Assembly: GCF_036325985.1 (NCBI RefSeq)
Contig: NZ_JAUHLI010000007.1
Coordinates: 153,646 to 217,645 of the forward strand
Source: Alkalimonas cellulosilytica
GTDB taxonomy: Bacteria; Pseudomonadota; Gammaproteobacteria; Enterobacterales; Alteromonadaceae
Reading direction: 5' to 3'
Length of the DNA: 64,000 bases
Below, piece by piece: positions 42,776 through 51,571 of this stretch; position 1 is the first letter of the stretch, and each line of letters opens with the position of its first letter. The notes beneath the pieces were generated by a model, which made no database searches, was not told the origin of the DNA, and saw only the letters and a program-made list of their open reading frames with translations. The position numbers and the translations under genes are program-made.

Positions 42776-43576
42776 TTATTTCTTGCGTCGGGCCAAACGG
42801 GCACCCAGCAGACCCAAACCTAACAAGCCCAGCGTTGCTGGTGCTGGTACCGGTGTGGTATCACCGATAGGGGTGCCACCTACAGTGATGCCATCAAACG
42901 CCATACCAGATTGATAAGCTGTATCTGACCAATTCACAACGCCAAACTCCAGGAAATAATTGCCAGTCGCTGCAATGTTGTAACTGGAGCTGATCCATCC
43001 AGTGTAACCACAACCAGTAGACCAACAAGTACCAGAGCTATCACCCAGTCCAGACCAAACTGGTGCGCCCGGATTCATCAAGACTTCATCCGGATTTAAT
43101 GTAGCAGTTGGATCTGGCATATCAAAACCTGGGACGATACTGCCACTTGGCGTGGTGCGGGCGGTGAATAAAATCGCTACTTCGTTGTTTAACTCATCCA
43201 ACAAACGTGCCCAGGCATAATCGGCATAACCAGCGCCATCGGATGAAATGTAGTTGAAGAAGAAATTCAGTTCATCACCAGCCTGAGCGGAAAACAGAGC
43301 CGAAGTCAGAGTAGAACCAGTAGTAGCACCTGAAGTTAAACCCGGAAGGCCCACTCCAGTTACGCCATTGCTTGTAGTCACATAACCATATTGCGCTGAA
43401 CCGGTTGGCGCTAAAGTGACATCGCCATCAGCACCCATGGCGTCGCAAGCACCGACACAATTCCAGCCCGCTGGCAAACCGCTGTCAAATAAAGAAGCGC
43501 TGGCAGTCGAGCTAAAAGCTAATGCGCTGAGTAAAACACCACTGTAAATAATTGCTTTTGATTTTTTTGTTAACAT
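42776..43576 (-). CDS. PEP-CTERM-tagged secreted protein
   Basis: This 266-aa protein has a signal peptide (up to SSTASAS), a mature beta-rich domain (about 25-240) and a C-terminal sorting tag: VPAPA, a hydrophobic helix (TLGLLGLGLLGARLA) and RRKK. This is the PEP-CTERM form seen in gammaproteobacteria. The mature domain contains Cys pairs (CVGACD, CWSTGC). PEP-CTERM tags are normally handled by an exosortase, none of which is in this window. The ATG at 43576 has AAGGA 6 nt upstream. Function of the mature domain unknown. Confidence 0.82.
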   Translation of the reverse strand: MLTKKSKAIIYSGVLLSALAFSSTASASLFDSGLPAGWNCVGACDAMGADGDVTLAPTGSAQYGYVTTSNGVTGVGLPGLTSGATTGSTLTSALFSAQAGDELNFFFNYISSDGAGYADYAWARLLDELNNEVAILFTARTTPSGSIVPGFDMPDPTATLNPDEVLMNPGAPVWSGLGDSSGTCWSTGCGYTGWISSSYNIAATGNYFLEFGVVNWSDTAYQSGMAFDGITVGGTPIGDTTPVPAPATLGLLGLGLLGARLARRKK

Positions 43577-43710
43577 GACATGTCCTTATCATATTTAAGT
43601 TGTCGCCTTCAATAAGCAAGCAGCATGCCAAATATATAAACCATTTGGAATCAAGTATTTATATAAATTTATCATATTTTTATCTGAGCAGTGTTAATTT
43701 TTCTGACACA

Positions 43711-43736
43711 AAAAAACCAGCACTAGCTGGTTTTTT
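43711..43736. terminator. Bidirectional terminator before the S9 peptidase stop
   Basis: A perfect 11-bp stem AAAAAACCAGC/GCTGGTTTTTT with loop ACTA follows the 3' end of the leftward S9 peptidase gene (stop at 43747). Confidence 0.88.
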
Positions 43737-43746
43737 CATTTTTTAC

Positions 43747-46221
43747 TCAATGATCACTTAAATGTTGCCACCAATCGGGCTGGTCTTTTAAGTGCTTATC
43801 AAACCAGGCCAACAAATGATCCCACCAAACATAACGTTTTTCCCGGTCAATGATGTGGTGATCCTCCCCCGGAATTTCGACCAAGGCCACCTCGCGCCCT
43901 AACAATTTCAGCGCTGTAAACATCTGTTGCGACTCGCCAGCCGGTACATTGACATCGGAGTCACCGGTGATCAGCAGTAATGGCGTGTTGATTCTATCCG
44001 CCATATACAGCGGGCTTTGACCCACATAGAGCTCATGATTGTTCCAGGGAAAGCTATCCCGGCTGGCAATACCAGAGTACAGGAACCCCCACCAGCCCTG
44101 CCCCCAATAGGAGCTCAGCGCACTGATGCCGGCATGCGAGGTCGAAGCTGCAAACAAGTCGGTTTGAGTCGCCAGATACATGGTCATAAAGCCACCGTAG
44201 GAAGCACCAATATTGCCCAGCCGCTTGCCGTCGACAAAGGCATGCTCAGCTACGAAACGCTCGGTGGCATAAATAATGTCATCCGCTGTGTATTTGCCCC
44301 AAGCGTTAACATGCAGCGCGGAAAAGCGCTGGCCATAACCAATGGTGCCGCGCGGTTGCACCACATACACGATGTAACCATTGGCAGCCCAGTGATGGAA
44401 CGGGTAACGCCCGGTAAACTGACGGTTGACGGTGGTGGTGCCGCCATAGTAATAGACGATAGCAGGGTATTTTTTACTGGCATCAAAATCCGGTGGCAGG
44501 TAATAACGGCCTTCAATCCGATCGCCTTGTGGATTCTCGACATGAAAATCACGCACCTCACCAAACCGGATATGCTGATACAAGGCTGCACTATCATGCA
44601 ATACGGTTGGGCGGCGCTGACCAGGCCGAACCATTTCTAATTGTTGTGGTGTTGCTACGCCAGAGCCTACCGCAAGCACAGTCGCTCCCCGATCATTGGC
44701 CAATGCAAACCGCTCTATCACATCCAGCGACAAGGCCAGTTTCTGAAAACGCTGCCGGTTGGTATCGACGCTGTATAAGGCTGAGCGATCGCCTTCGCTC
44801 ACCTGGGCAATCACCTGGCCACGGGCATTAATCGCAACCGAGCTGATGGCTGGATGAAAGTCCTTCGACAAAGGCTGAATATGTTCACCTTTTTGATCCA
44901 TCAAATAAAGCTGACCATCGTAATCATTCGCTACGTATTCATCGGATGGCAGATTCACCCCTGCGCCACCGGCAAAGTTCGGGCCGGCTACCACTAGCAA
45001 TTGATCCCGATAGTACTGCACTTGATTCAGATGCGAAAAAGTACCAACTTCACGACGTTGCAGGGTGGTTAAATCCAGCTCAAACAAAGCGGTGCTGGCA
45101 TGAGGTGCTGAAGTGCGATCATTCACCCGCTGGGTATACAGCAGGGCCTTGCTATCCGCACGTATATCGCTCAGTGAGCTGCTTTGCTTATCGGCGGTCA
45201 ACACGCGTACCAGACCGCTGGCAATATCCAGCTGAAACAACCGGCTGATATCACGGTAACCCCGCCAACGATCTTCCAGTGCCCGGTACATTTTTGCCCT
45301 GGATTGCTGCAAGCTGGTATCCGACTCCGTCCATTGCAGCACGATGCTGTTGCTATCGGGTGCCCACTGGTAGGCCCCAAGGCCAGTCTGATTCTCCAGC
45401 AGGGATCGCAACTCACCCGTGTTCAGGTTCATCAGCCACAGTGTGTTGTTGGCGATGTAGCTCAGCCACTGATTGTCTGGGCTAAAGGCTGCCCGGCTCA
45501 GCGCCGGACCACTCCAGCTACGCTGCACCTGATTGCGACTGACATCACGCAACTCGGTGCGCTGCAGCTGGGTATCGCTGACATCGGAGCGGCCACTAAA
45601 GCTGAGCAGCATCCAATTGGTATCCGGTGATAGCGCCAACTGAGTGATGGTTTCAGCATTGGTCAGTAACCGATTATTGACCGGCTCTTGTGCTGCTAAT
45701 CGAAATGCAACGTCTACCCCATTCTCACTGGTCACTTGCAACCGTACATCTGCATCGTCATGGCGCCCATCGGTAAAGATCAGCAGTTGCTGCCAACCGG
45801 TTGCCAGCACCAGCTCGGTACTGCTGCCATTTTTCGGCTGAAAATTCAGATACAACTGAGGCTTTTTTAAACCGGTCACTTCCAGTTTCCCTCTGAAAAA
45901 CGCCTCCTGCTGCAACTGCGTAAACCAGATACCAGGGCCGGATTCTGAAGCTTCAGTTGGTGTCAGTTGACGCCATTGCAAGCGCTGACCAAACAGCTCG
46001 ACGGAGCGGCCTGCGACCGGAACAGGTTGCCGCTCCAATAAACGCAGCAGTTGCTGACGCTGTTCTTTGGCTTTGCCACTTTGTTGCAGCGTTTCAGAAG
46101 CAAAAGCAGGTAAAGGGCCAAGAAAAAGTACCTGCTCCGCTTGCACAGCAGCCGCTTCGCTCTGGGCAAAACCTGGCAGAACACATAGCAACAGGGTAAA
46201 TACGACAAAAACTCGAATCAT
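43747..46221 (-). CDS. S9 family peptidase, large (secreted)
   Basis: This 824-aa protein has a signal peptide (MIRVFVVFTLLLCVLPGFAQS), a long beta-propeller region and a C-terminal hydrolase domain. The nucleophile is Ser674 in GASYGGFMTMY. Asp and His lie in ITGDSDVNVPAGES and GEDHHIIDREK. It is ~150 residues longer than the other S9 enzyme in this window because of an extra N-terminal domain. I chose the ATG at 46221, which starts the signal peptide. ATG 46236 and 46269 are also in frame, without better ribosome sites. It probably degrades peptides in the periplasm. Confidence 0.88.
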   Translation of the reverse strand: MIRVFVVFTLLLCVLPGFAQSEAAAVQAEQVLFLGPLPAFASETLQQSGKAKEQRQQLLRLLERQPVPVAGRSVELFGQRLQWRQLTPTEASESGPGIWFTQLQQEAFFRGKLEVTGLKKPQLYLNFQPKNGSSTELVLATGWQQLLIFTDGRHDDADVRLQVTSENGVDVAFRLAAQEPVNNRLLTNAETITQLALSPDTNWMLLSFSGRSDVSDTQLQRTELRDVSRNQVQRSWSGPALSRAAFSPDNQWLSYIANNTLWLMNLNTGELRSLLENQTGLGAYQWAPDSNSIVLQWTESDTSLQQSRAKMYRALEDRWRGYRDISRLFQLDIASGLVRVLTADKQSSSLSDIRADSKALLYTQRVNDRTSAPHASTALFELDLTTLQRREVGTFSHLNQVQYYRDQLLVVAGPNFAGGAGVNLPSDEYVANDYDGQLYLMDQKGEHIQPLSKDFHPAISSVAINARGQVIAQVSEGDRSALYSVDTNRQRFQKLALSLDVIERFALANDRGATVLAVGSGVATPQQLEMVRPGQRRPTVLHDSAALYQHIRFGEVRDFHVENPQGDRIEGRYYLPPDFDASKKYPAIVYYYGGTTTVNRQFTGRYPFHHWAANGYIVYVVQPRGTIGYGQRFSALHVNAWGKYTADDIIYATERFVAEHAFVDGKRLGNIGASYGGFMTMYLATQTDLFAASTSHAGISALSSYWGQGWWGFLYSGIASRDSFPWNNHELYVGQSPLYMADRINTPLLLITGDSDVNVPAGESQQMFTALKLLGREVALVEIPGEDHHIIDREKRYVWWDHLLAWFDKHLKDQPDWWQHLSDH

Positions 46222-46361
46222 TGGGGGTGCTCTCATTTTAAGTAACACAATGCAAAGCCATGCTAACAAGCTCTTGCCCTTGCGACAATGTGATGAAGGT
46301 CAAAGGCGACTTCTTTGCGACCAGCAGGCTTCAAGGTCCATAGCTTGGCTGGCTGTAGCCG

Positions 46362-47033
46362 TTAAAAATCCGGGGGCGCTTCAAAGCTTAGCGCTTGTTG
46401 GCTCACAGGATGCAGCAAAGTCAGGGTTGCGGCATGCAACAACAAGCGATCACTTTGGTCCTGAACAGCCTGCGGTGCATAGAATGGGTCTCCCAGGATC
46501 GGATGCCCCAATGCTGATGTATGCAGTCGCAATTGATGGGAACGTCCAGTGACGGGAGAAAGTCGGATGCGGCTGGTATGGGTAGTCGTGTCATACGACA
46601 ACAGTTCGAAATCCGTCACTGATGCCTTGCCTTGCGGGCAAATTTTATATCGCGGCCGGTTTTCAGCATCCGGGGCAATTGCTAAATCAATGCGCCCCTG
46701 GGCTTGCAACCACTTCCCTGAAACCACCGCCAGGTAGGTTTTTTTTACAGTGCGGGCCTGAAATTGCTTACTAATTGCCGACAGAGCAGCGGGGGTCAGT
46801 GGCAGTACCACAAGCCCGCTGGTGTCATAATCCAACCGGTGCACGACGCTGGCAGAAGGAAATGGCTGTTGCACCCGTTTGATTAAACAATCCTGATTAT
46901 CAGGATGCCGGCCAGGCACCGTGAGTAAGTGACAGGGTTTATTCACCACCACCAGGTGTTCATCCTGAAACAGCAATTGGTATGCCTGGCTGGTGGCAGG
47001 TAAAACAGCAAGTTCGGTCGCAGCGGGGGTCAT
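46362..47033 (-). CDS. rluA: RluA-type pseudouridine synthase
   Basis: This 223-aa RluA-family enzyme has the catalytic Asp in HRLDYDTSG, NKPCHLLTVPGR upstream and the RIRLSPVTGRSHQLRLH block. It lacks an S4 domain. Length and motifs fit RluA, which modifies U746 of 23S rRNA and U32 of some tRNAs. The start at ATG 47033 is preferred because the alternative ATG at 47060 lies inside the terminator hairpin of the upstream porin gene. The ribosome site is weak in both cases. Confidence 0.87.
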   Translation of the reverse strand: MTPAATELAVLPATSQAYQLLFQDEHLVVVNKPCHLLTVPGRHPDNQDCLIKRVQQPFPSASVVHRLDYDTSGLVVLPLTPAALSAISKQFQARTVKKTYLAVVSGKWLQAQGRIDLAIAPDAENRPRYKICPQGKASVTDFELLSYDTTTHTSRIRLSPVTGRSHQLRLHTSALGHPILGDPFYAPQAVQDQSDRLLLHAATLTLLHPVSQQALSFEAPPDF

Positions 47034-47046
47034 AAATTTTTCGCAA

Positions 47047-47074
47047 AATAATAGCGGCATCAGCCGCTATTATT
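47047..47074 (-). terminator. Terminator of the porin gene
   Basis: An 11-bp perfect stem AATAATAGCGG/CCGCTATTATT with a 6-nt loop lies 38 bp after the porin stop and is followed by a T-rich tract on the minus strand. Confidence 0.78.
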
Positions 47075-47111
47075 GCAAAAAATAAGCTCGGTTAGAAATC
47101 TTTACCTGGCT

Positions 47112-48275
47112 TTAAAAGTCATATTTGGCCATAAACTGCAGCCGGTTTAAATCACCATCGGTACCGGACTCCAATTTACGGGTGGCATGACGAAACTCCA
47201 GACCAAACTGCAAATGACGGGAAGCCTGATAAATCATATTGGCCGCCAAACTCTCGGTACTTTTGGTGGCACCGACACCGGTTAATGCGGTGTCATTATC
47301 AACCCGCAAGGTGGCGTAAATCAGATTGGTACGCCAGTTGGCATCCCAGACATGACGATAGGCCGCGGTAAAGCCGGTTGATTTAATCGCGTGCAACTCG
47401 CCATTGGCATCCAGCACAGCGCCATTGGCAGTGTTCAAACCGATATAGCGACCCAAACCTTTGCCGGTATTGAAGGTAAAGCGAATATCATTGGTCTCGG
47501 ACACCATCACTTTACCGGTTACCGACAAACCGTACCCCATCACGCTGTCATCAATTTGCAAAGCTCTGTCTTCATAAGCCAGTTGGCGCACTAAGCCGGA
47601 CACCGACAGGCTGCCCCAATCGGCTCTGTGGTTGTAACGCGCGACCAGATCCGGCATGGTGTTATCGTCACTCACCACCCGGCCACCGGTTGGTCCCGGT
47701 GTAATGGTGCTTTCCGGGTTTTCAATGGCAAACTGGAAGTTGCCATGGGTGTAGCGAATTTGCGGTTGGCGTACGAAAATCTGGCCATCGGTATTGCCAA
47801 CAAAGTCCACACTTTCTGGTAGCGAAGTCAGGTCCATAAAGGTGGACCAGGTTTGTCCAAACAGCCACTTATCGTAGGTAAAAAACGCGTGGCGAATGCC
47901 TGGGGAATAGCCATTGGAAATGCGCTGATCACCTCCAGGGGTTGACATCATATCAAACTCAAGGCGCGCGCCCAGCGTTTTACCATTGTCCAGTTGCGTG
48001 CTGGTAGTAAAAAAGAAGCGTGACTGGCGGGCATGCATATCAAATTTGGTGCTTTCACCGTCACCGCCCACCGGAGTTAACGAAGGCACGTAAAAGTCGC
48101 GACCTATGCCGGTAGCCAAATTACCATCCGGTGTATCGTTTAGCATCACGTCCAGCTTAATAAAGCCGCCAAAACTGATGTCGGTATTGCCTACGGTAAA
48201 GGATGCCTGGGCCTGACTTAAGCCAAGCGTCATACTGGCTGCCAGTAAGGTACTAGCAAATGGTAGTTGTTTCAT
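47112..48275 (-). CDS. DcaP-like outer-membrane porin
   Basis: This 387-aa protein has a signal peptide (FASTLLAASMTLGLSQAQA), then GGFIKLDVMLNDTPDG, alternating beta-strand pattern and a C-terminal aromatic residue (FMAKYDF), as expected of a beta-barrel. RQSRFFFTTSTQLDNGKTLGARLEFD and GQTWSTFMDLTSLPESVDFVG match the DcaP-type trimeric porin family, which takes up small organic anions such as dicarboxylates. It is divergent from acs across a 256-bp region. A good ribosome site (AGGGAGC) precedes the ATG. Confidence 0.85.
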   Translation of the reverse strand: MKQLPFASTLLAASMTLGLSQAQASFTVGNTDISFGGFIKLDVMLNDTPDGNLATGIGRDFYVPSLTPVGGDGESTKFDMHARQSRFFFTTSTQLDNGKTLGARLEFDMMSTPGGDQRISNGYSPGIRHAFFTYDKWLFGQTWSTFMDLTSLPESVDFVGNTDGQIFVRQPQIRYTHGNFQFAIENPESTITPGPTGGRVVSDDNTMPDLVARYNHRADWGSLSVSGLVRQLAYEDRALQIDDSVMGYGLSVTGKVMVSETNDIRFTFNTGKGLGRYIGLNTANGAVLDANGELHAIKSTGFTAAYRHVWDANWRTNLIYATLRVDNDTALTGVGATKSTESLAANMIYQASRHLQFGLEFRHATRKLESGTDGDLNRLQFMAKYDF

Positions 48276-48531
48276 GCAGTGCTCCCTGGTTTTCTTGTTG
48301 TATGGTCTCTGGTTATTTTCTGAGCTACTCTCACCGACAAGGTTGGTTCAGGGACACCGTTTACGCAATTAGCCTTTAGTCGCATCAACTGCTACAGTCA
48401 ATCCAACTGATTTCAGCTGCATTTTAACCGAGCGCGAGCACAGAGCTAGACAATGGTCTAATTTCTTTCCGCTCTGTAATTGGTTAGAACATAACTACTT
48501 TATTTGCATTGAAACCTATGGGGACACAGTG
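48276..48531. promoter_or_regulatory. Divergent promoter region between porin and acs
   Basis: This 256-bp non-coding region separates two divergent carbon-metabolism genes. No clear CRP site (TGTGA-n6-TCACA), hairpin or perfect -10 was found. It is the expected place for a CrbR-type or CRP-type control site for acs, but I cannot point to one. Confidence 0.4.
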
Positions 48532-50484
48532 ATGACACAGCCAGGCCTTTACCCGGTTCCAGCTGCCGCCGAAGCGCGCTGTTTGATTGATAACGAAGCC
48601 TACCAACGCATGTATCAGCAGTCGGTGCAGGATCCTCAGTCCTTTTGGGCAGAGCATGGTAAGCGAATTGACTGGTTTACTCCCTACACCAAGGTGAAAA
48701 ACACCAGTTATCAGCCAGGCAATATCAACATCAAGTGGTTTGAAGATGGTGTGCTGAATGCCAGCTACAACTGCCTGGATCGCCACCTGCCACACAAAGC
48801 CAATGACATCGCTTACTACTGGGAAGGCGATGAACCCGGCGTGCAGAAGAATGTAACTTATCAGGAGCTGTATGAGCAGGTGTGTCAGCTTGCGAACGGC
48901 ATGAAATCGCTGGGGGTGGGTAAAGGGGATCGGGTCACCATCTATATGCCAATGATCCCGGAAGCCGTTATCTCTATTTTAGCCTGTGCGCGCATTGGTG
49001 CTGTCCATTCGGTGGTGTTTGCCGGCTTTTCGCCAGATGCTTTAGGTAGCCGGGTCCAGGATTGCGACTCCAAGCTGATCATCACTGCCGATCAGGCTCC
49101 ACGCGGTAGTCGTTTGACTGCACTAAAAGACAACACGGATTTGGCTCTGGGCCATTTGGGAAAAAATAGCCCGGTCCAACATGTCATCGTGGTGAAGCAT
49201 GTGGGGGAGAATGTGGATGAACACCCAGGCCGCGATGTCTGGTACCACGAGCTCCTGGCCAAACAACCGAAAACCTGCGAACCGGAGCCGATGAGTGCTG
49301 AAGATCCGCTCTTCATTTTGTATACCTCTGGCTCAACCGGCAAGCCCAAAGGGGTGCTTCACACCACCGGTGGTTACATGGTCTGGGCCTCGATGACTCA
49401 TCAGTATGTGTTCGACTATCACCCGGGCGATATTTACTGGTGTGCCGCCGATGTCGGCTGGGTCACCGGCCATACCTACATCGTGTATGGACCCCTAGCC
49501 AATGGCGCCTGCAGTGTCTTGTTTGAAGGGGTGCCCACCTATCCTTCCGTCAAACGGATGGCACAGATTGTTGATAAGTATCAGGTCAATATTTTGTACA
49601 CGGCACCTACTGCCATCCGGGCACTGATGGCGCATGGCGATACACCGGTGGAAGGAAGCTCACTGAGCTCGTTACGGACTCTGGGCAGTGTAGGTGAACC
49701 TATTAACCCTGAGGCCTGGAGCTGGTACCACGAGAAATTTGGTCATGGCAATTGCCCGATTGTCGATACCTGGTGGCAAACCGAGACCGGTGGCATTCTG
49801 ATTACACCGCTGCCTGGCGCTACCGATTTAAAGCCAGGCTCGGCCACCCGCCCATTCTTTGGTGTTAAACCAGCCATTGTCGATAACGAAGGAACATTGC
49901 AGGAAGGCGCCGCTGAGGGCAACCTGGTGATCCTGGATAGCTGGCCAGGCCAGATGCGCACTGTTTTTGGCGATCACGAGCGCTTTGAGCAAACCTATTT
50001 TAGTACCTACAAAGGCACCTACTTCACCGGCGATGGCGCCCGCCGCGATGAAGATGGCTACTACTGGCTGACCGGCCGGGTCGATGATGTGCTGAATATC
50101 TCCGGCCACCGTCTGGGCACCGCGGAGATTGAAAGCTGCCTGGTAGCACACGATGCGATCGCAGAGGCTGCTGTGGTGGGCTATCCGCACGATATCAAAG
50201 GTCAGGGTATTTATGTCTACGTCACTCCACGGGTTGGTGTTGAGCCTTCGGATGAACTAACCAAAGCAGTTCGGGCCTGGGTTCGTCAGGAGATCTCGCC
50301 CATCGCATCCCCTGATATTATTCAGTGGGCACCACAAGGCTTACCGAAAACCCGCTCAGGTAAAATTATGCGACGCATTCTGCGTAAAATTGCCGCCAAT
50401 GAGCACGATCAACTGGGCGATATTTCTACCCTGGCCGATCCATCAGTGGTTGATCAATTGATTGAAAAGAGGTTAAATCGTTAG
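48532..50484 (+). CDS. acs: Acetyl-CoA synthetase
   Basis: This 650-aa AMP-forming enzyme activates acetate to acetyl-CoA. Motifs are YTSGSTGKPKGVLHT (ATP loop), WWQTETGG, YFTGDGARRDEDGYYWLTGRVDDV and the C-terminal PKTRSGKIMRRILRK, whose Lys is the site of regulatory acetylation in this family. The ATG at 48532 (GGGGA 8 nt upstream) is used; the GTG three bases earlier adds only one residue. The next gene, a LuxR-type response regulator, resembles CrbR, known to activate acs in Vibrio. Confidence 0.96.
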   Translation: MTQPGLYPVPAAAEARCLIDNEAYQRMYQQSVQDPQSFWAEHGKRIDWFTPYTKVKNTSYQPGNINIKWFEDGVLNASYNCLDRHLPHKANDIAYYWEGDEPGVQKNVTYQELYEQVCQLANGMKSLGVGKGDRVTIYMPMIPEAVISILACARIGAVHSVVFAGFSPDALGSRVQDCDSKLIITADQAPRGSRLTALKDNTDLALGHLGKNSPVQHVIVVKHVGENVDEHPGRDVWYHELLAKQPKTCEPEPMSAEDPLFILYTSGSTGKPKGVLHTTGGYMVWASMTHQYVFDYHPGDIYWCAADVGWVTGHTYIVYGPLANGACSVLFEGVPTYPSVKRMAQIVDKYQVNILYTAPTAIRALMAHGDTPVEGSSLSSLRTLGSVGEPINPEAWSWYHEKFGHGNCPIVDTWWQTETGGILITPLPGATDLKPGSATRPFFGVKPAIVDNEGTLQEGAAEGNLVILDSWPGQMRTVFGDHERFEQTYFSTYKGTYFTGDGARRDEDGYYWLTGRVDDVLNISGHRLGTAEIESCLVAHDAIAEAAVVGYPHDIKGQGIYVYVTPRVGVEPSDELTKAVRAWVRQEISPIASPDIIQWAPQGLPKTRSGKIMRRILRKIAANEHDQLGDISTLADPSVVDQLIEKRLNR

Positions 50485-50519
50485 CAGGTACAGCTTGCTG
50501 TCCACTGGATAACTGAACT

Positions 50520-50546
50520 AAGGCCGCATACTGCGGCCTTTCGTTC
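50520..50546 (+). terminator. Intrinsic terminator of acs
   Basis: A 9-bp stem AAGGCCGCA/TGCGGCCTT with loop TAC is followed by TTCGTTCT, 36 bp after the acs stop, separating it from the response regulator gene. Confidence 0.82.
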
Positions 50547-50588
50547 TATACTACGCCATAGTGCACATAATAAGAATGACGAGGAAAT

Positions 50589-51269
50589 ATGGCCAAATTG
50601 ATCGTAGCTGACGACCACCCACTGTTTCGCAATGCGCTGATCAATGCCATCAGCAACACCTTCAGTACCAAAGCCACCATCGAAACCGACTCATTTGAAT
50701 CAACCTGTCAGGCATTGGAGCAACACCCGGATACCGATTTACTGCTATTGGATTTACACATGCCTGGCAATTGCGGTTTTTTAGGGTTAATTCAGTTACG
50801 CAAGAACTATCCCAGCCTACCTATTGTGGTGATTTCAGCCAGTGAAGAACTGGATGTGGTCAAGCGGGTGATCTCGTTTGGAGCCTCGGCTTATATTCCC
50901 AAATCGGCCAACCCGGCACAAATCAGTGAAGCATTAAAAGAAGTGCTGGCTGGCGAGCTTTGGGTACCGGCTTCGATGCAAAAAGCGTTGCAAGAGCAAG
51001 CCAGCCAGGACGAAGATCTGGATTTAGCAGCCCGGGTGGCACAGCTAACCAATCAACAGTACAAGGTGCTCTATTATCTGACCGAAGGCTGGCTCAACAA
51101 ACAAATTGCGTACGATCTGAATATTTCTGAGGCTACAGTCAAAGCCCACATTACCGCTATTTTTCGTAAACTGGGGTGCACCAACCGCACCCAGGTGGTG
51201 ATTCAGGCGCAACGTTTAACGCTGGAACCACCGGTAAATAAAGCATTGTCTGGCCATGAGCAGGATTGA
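50589..51269 (+). CDS. LuxR-type response regulator (CrbR-like)
   Basis: This 226-aa NarL/LuxR-family regulator has a receiver domain with phospho-acceptor Asp55 (LLLLDLHMPG), a conserved Ser (VVISAS) and Lys (YIPKSA), plus a C-terminal HTH (LTEGWLNKQIAYDLNISEATVKAHITAIFRKLGC). No histidine kinase is adjacent. Its position after acs suggests it is the CrbR of a CrbS/CrbR acetate-switch pair. That assignment is by context and general similarity. The ribosome site GACGAGGAAAT precedes the ATG. It overlaps the next gene by 14 nt. Confidence 0.85.
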   Translation: MAKLIVADDHPLFRNALINAISNTFSTKATIETDSFESTCQALEQHPDTDLLLLDLHMPGNCGFLGLIQLRKNYPSLPIVVISASEELDVVKRVISFGASAYIPKSANPAQISEALKEVLAGELWVPASMQKALQEQASQDEDLDLAARVAQLTNQQYKVLYYLTEGWLNKQIAYDLNISEATVKAHITAIFRKLGCTNRTQVVIQAQRLTLEPPVNKALSGHEQD

Positions 51270-51507
51270 CTCCCCTTGCATTGCCTGCTGCAAGCTTGAT
51301 CAGCACAAAGTTTGTATTGGTTGCTACCGGCATATCGCCGAAATTGCCAACTGGAACAAAAAATCCGATGAGGAGCTTGTGGCCATTATGCAGCAGGTAG
51401 CCATGCGCAAACAACAGTATGCCGGTTTAAACCACCACAGCATTGCAACCAGCCCTATCACCCAGGCAGAATGGCATGCGGCGAAAATCAAAGCCCGATT
51501 AAGCTGA
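51256..51507 (+). CDS. DUF1289 family protein
   Basis: This 83-aa protein carries the DUF1289 cysteine pattern SPCIACCKLDQHKVCIGCYRHIAEIANW, likely a small metal-binding site. The function is unknown. It overlaps the 3' end of the response regulator gene by 14 nt in another frame, so the two are probably co-transcribed and coupled. The terminator at 51530 ends the unit. Confidence 0.8.
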   Translation: MSRIDSPCIACCKLDQHKVCIGCYRHIAEIANWNKKSDEELVAIMQQVAMRKQQYAGLNHHSIATSPITQAEWHAAKIKARLS

Positions 51508-51529
51508 AAGCTCTAACAGGCAGAGACAA

Positions 51530-51554
51530 CAAAGCCCGCATGAAGCGGGCTTTG
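51530..51554. terminator. Bidirectional terminator between DUF1289 gene and fabF
   Basis: A 9-bp stem AAAGCCCGC/GCGGGCTTT with a 5-nt loop lies between the convergent genes. Confidence 0.85.
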
Positions 51555-51571
51555 TCTTAGCAAGGTGGCCG

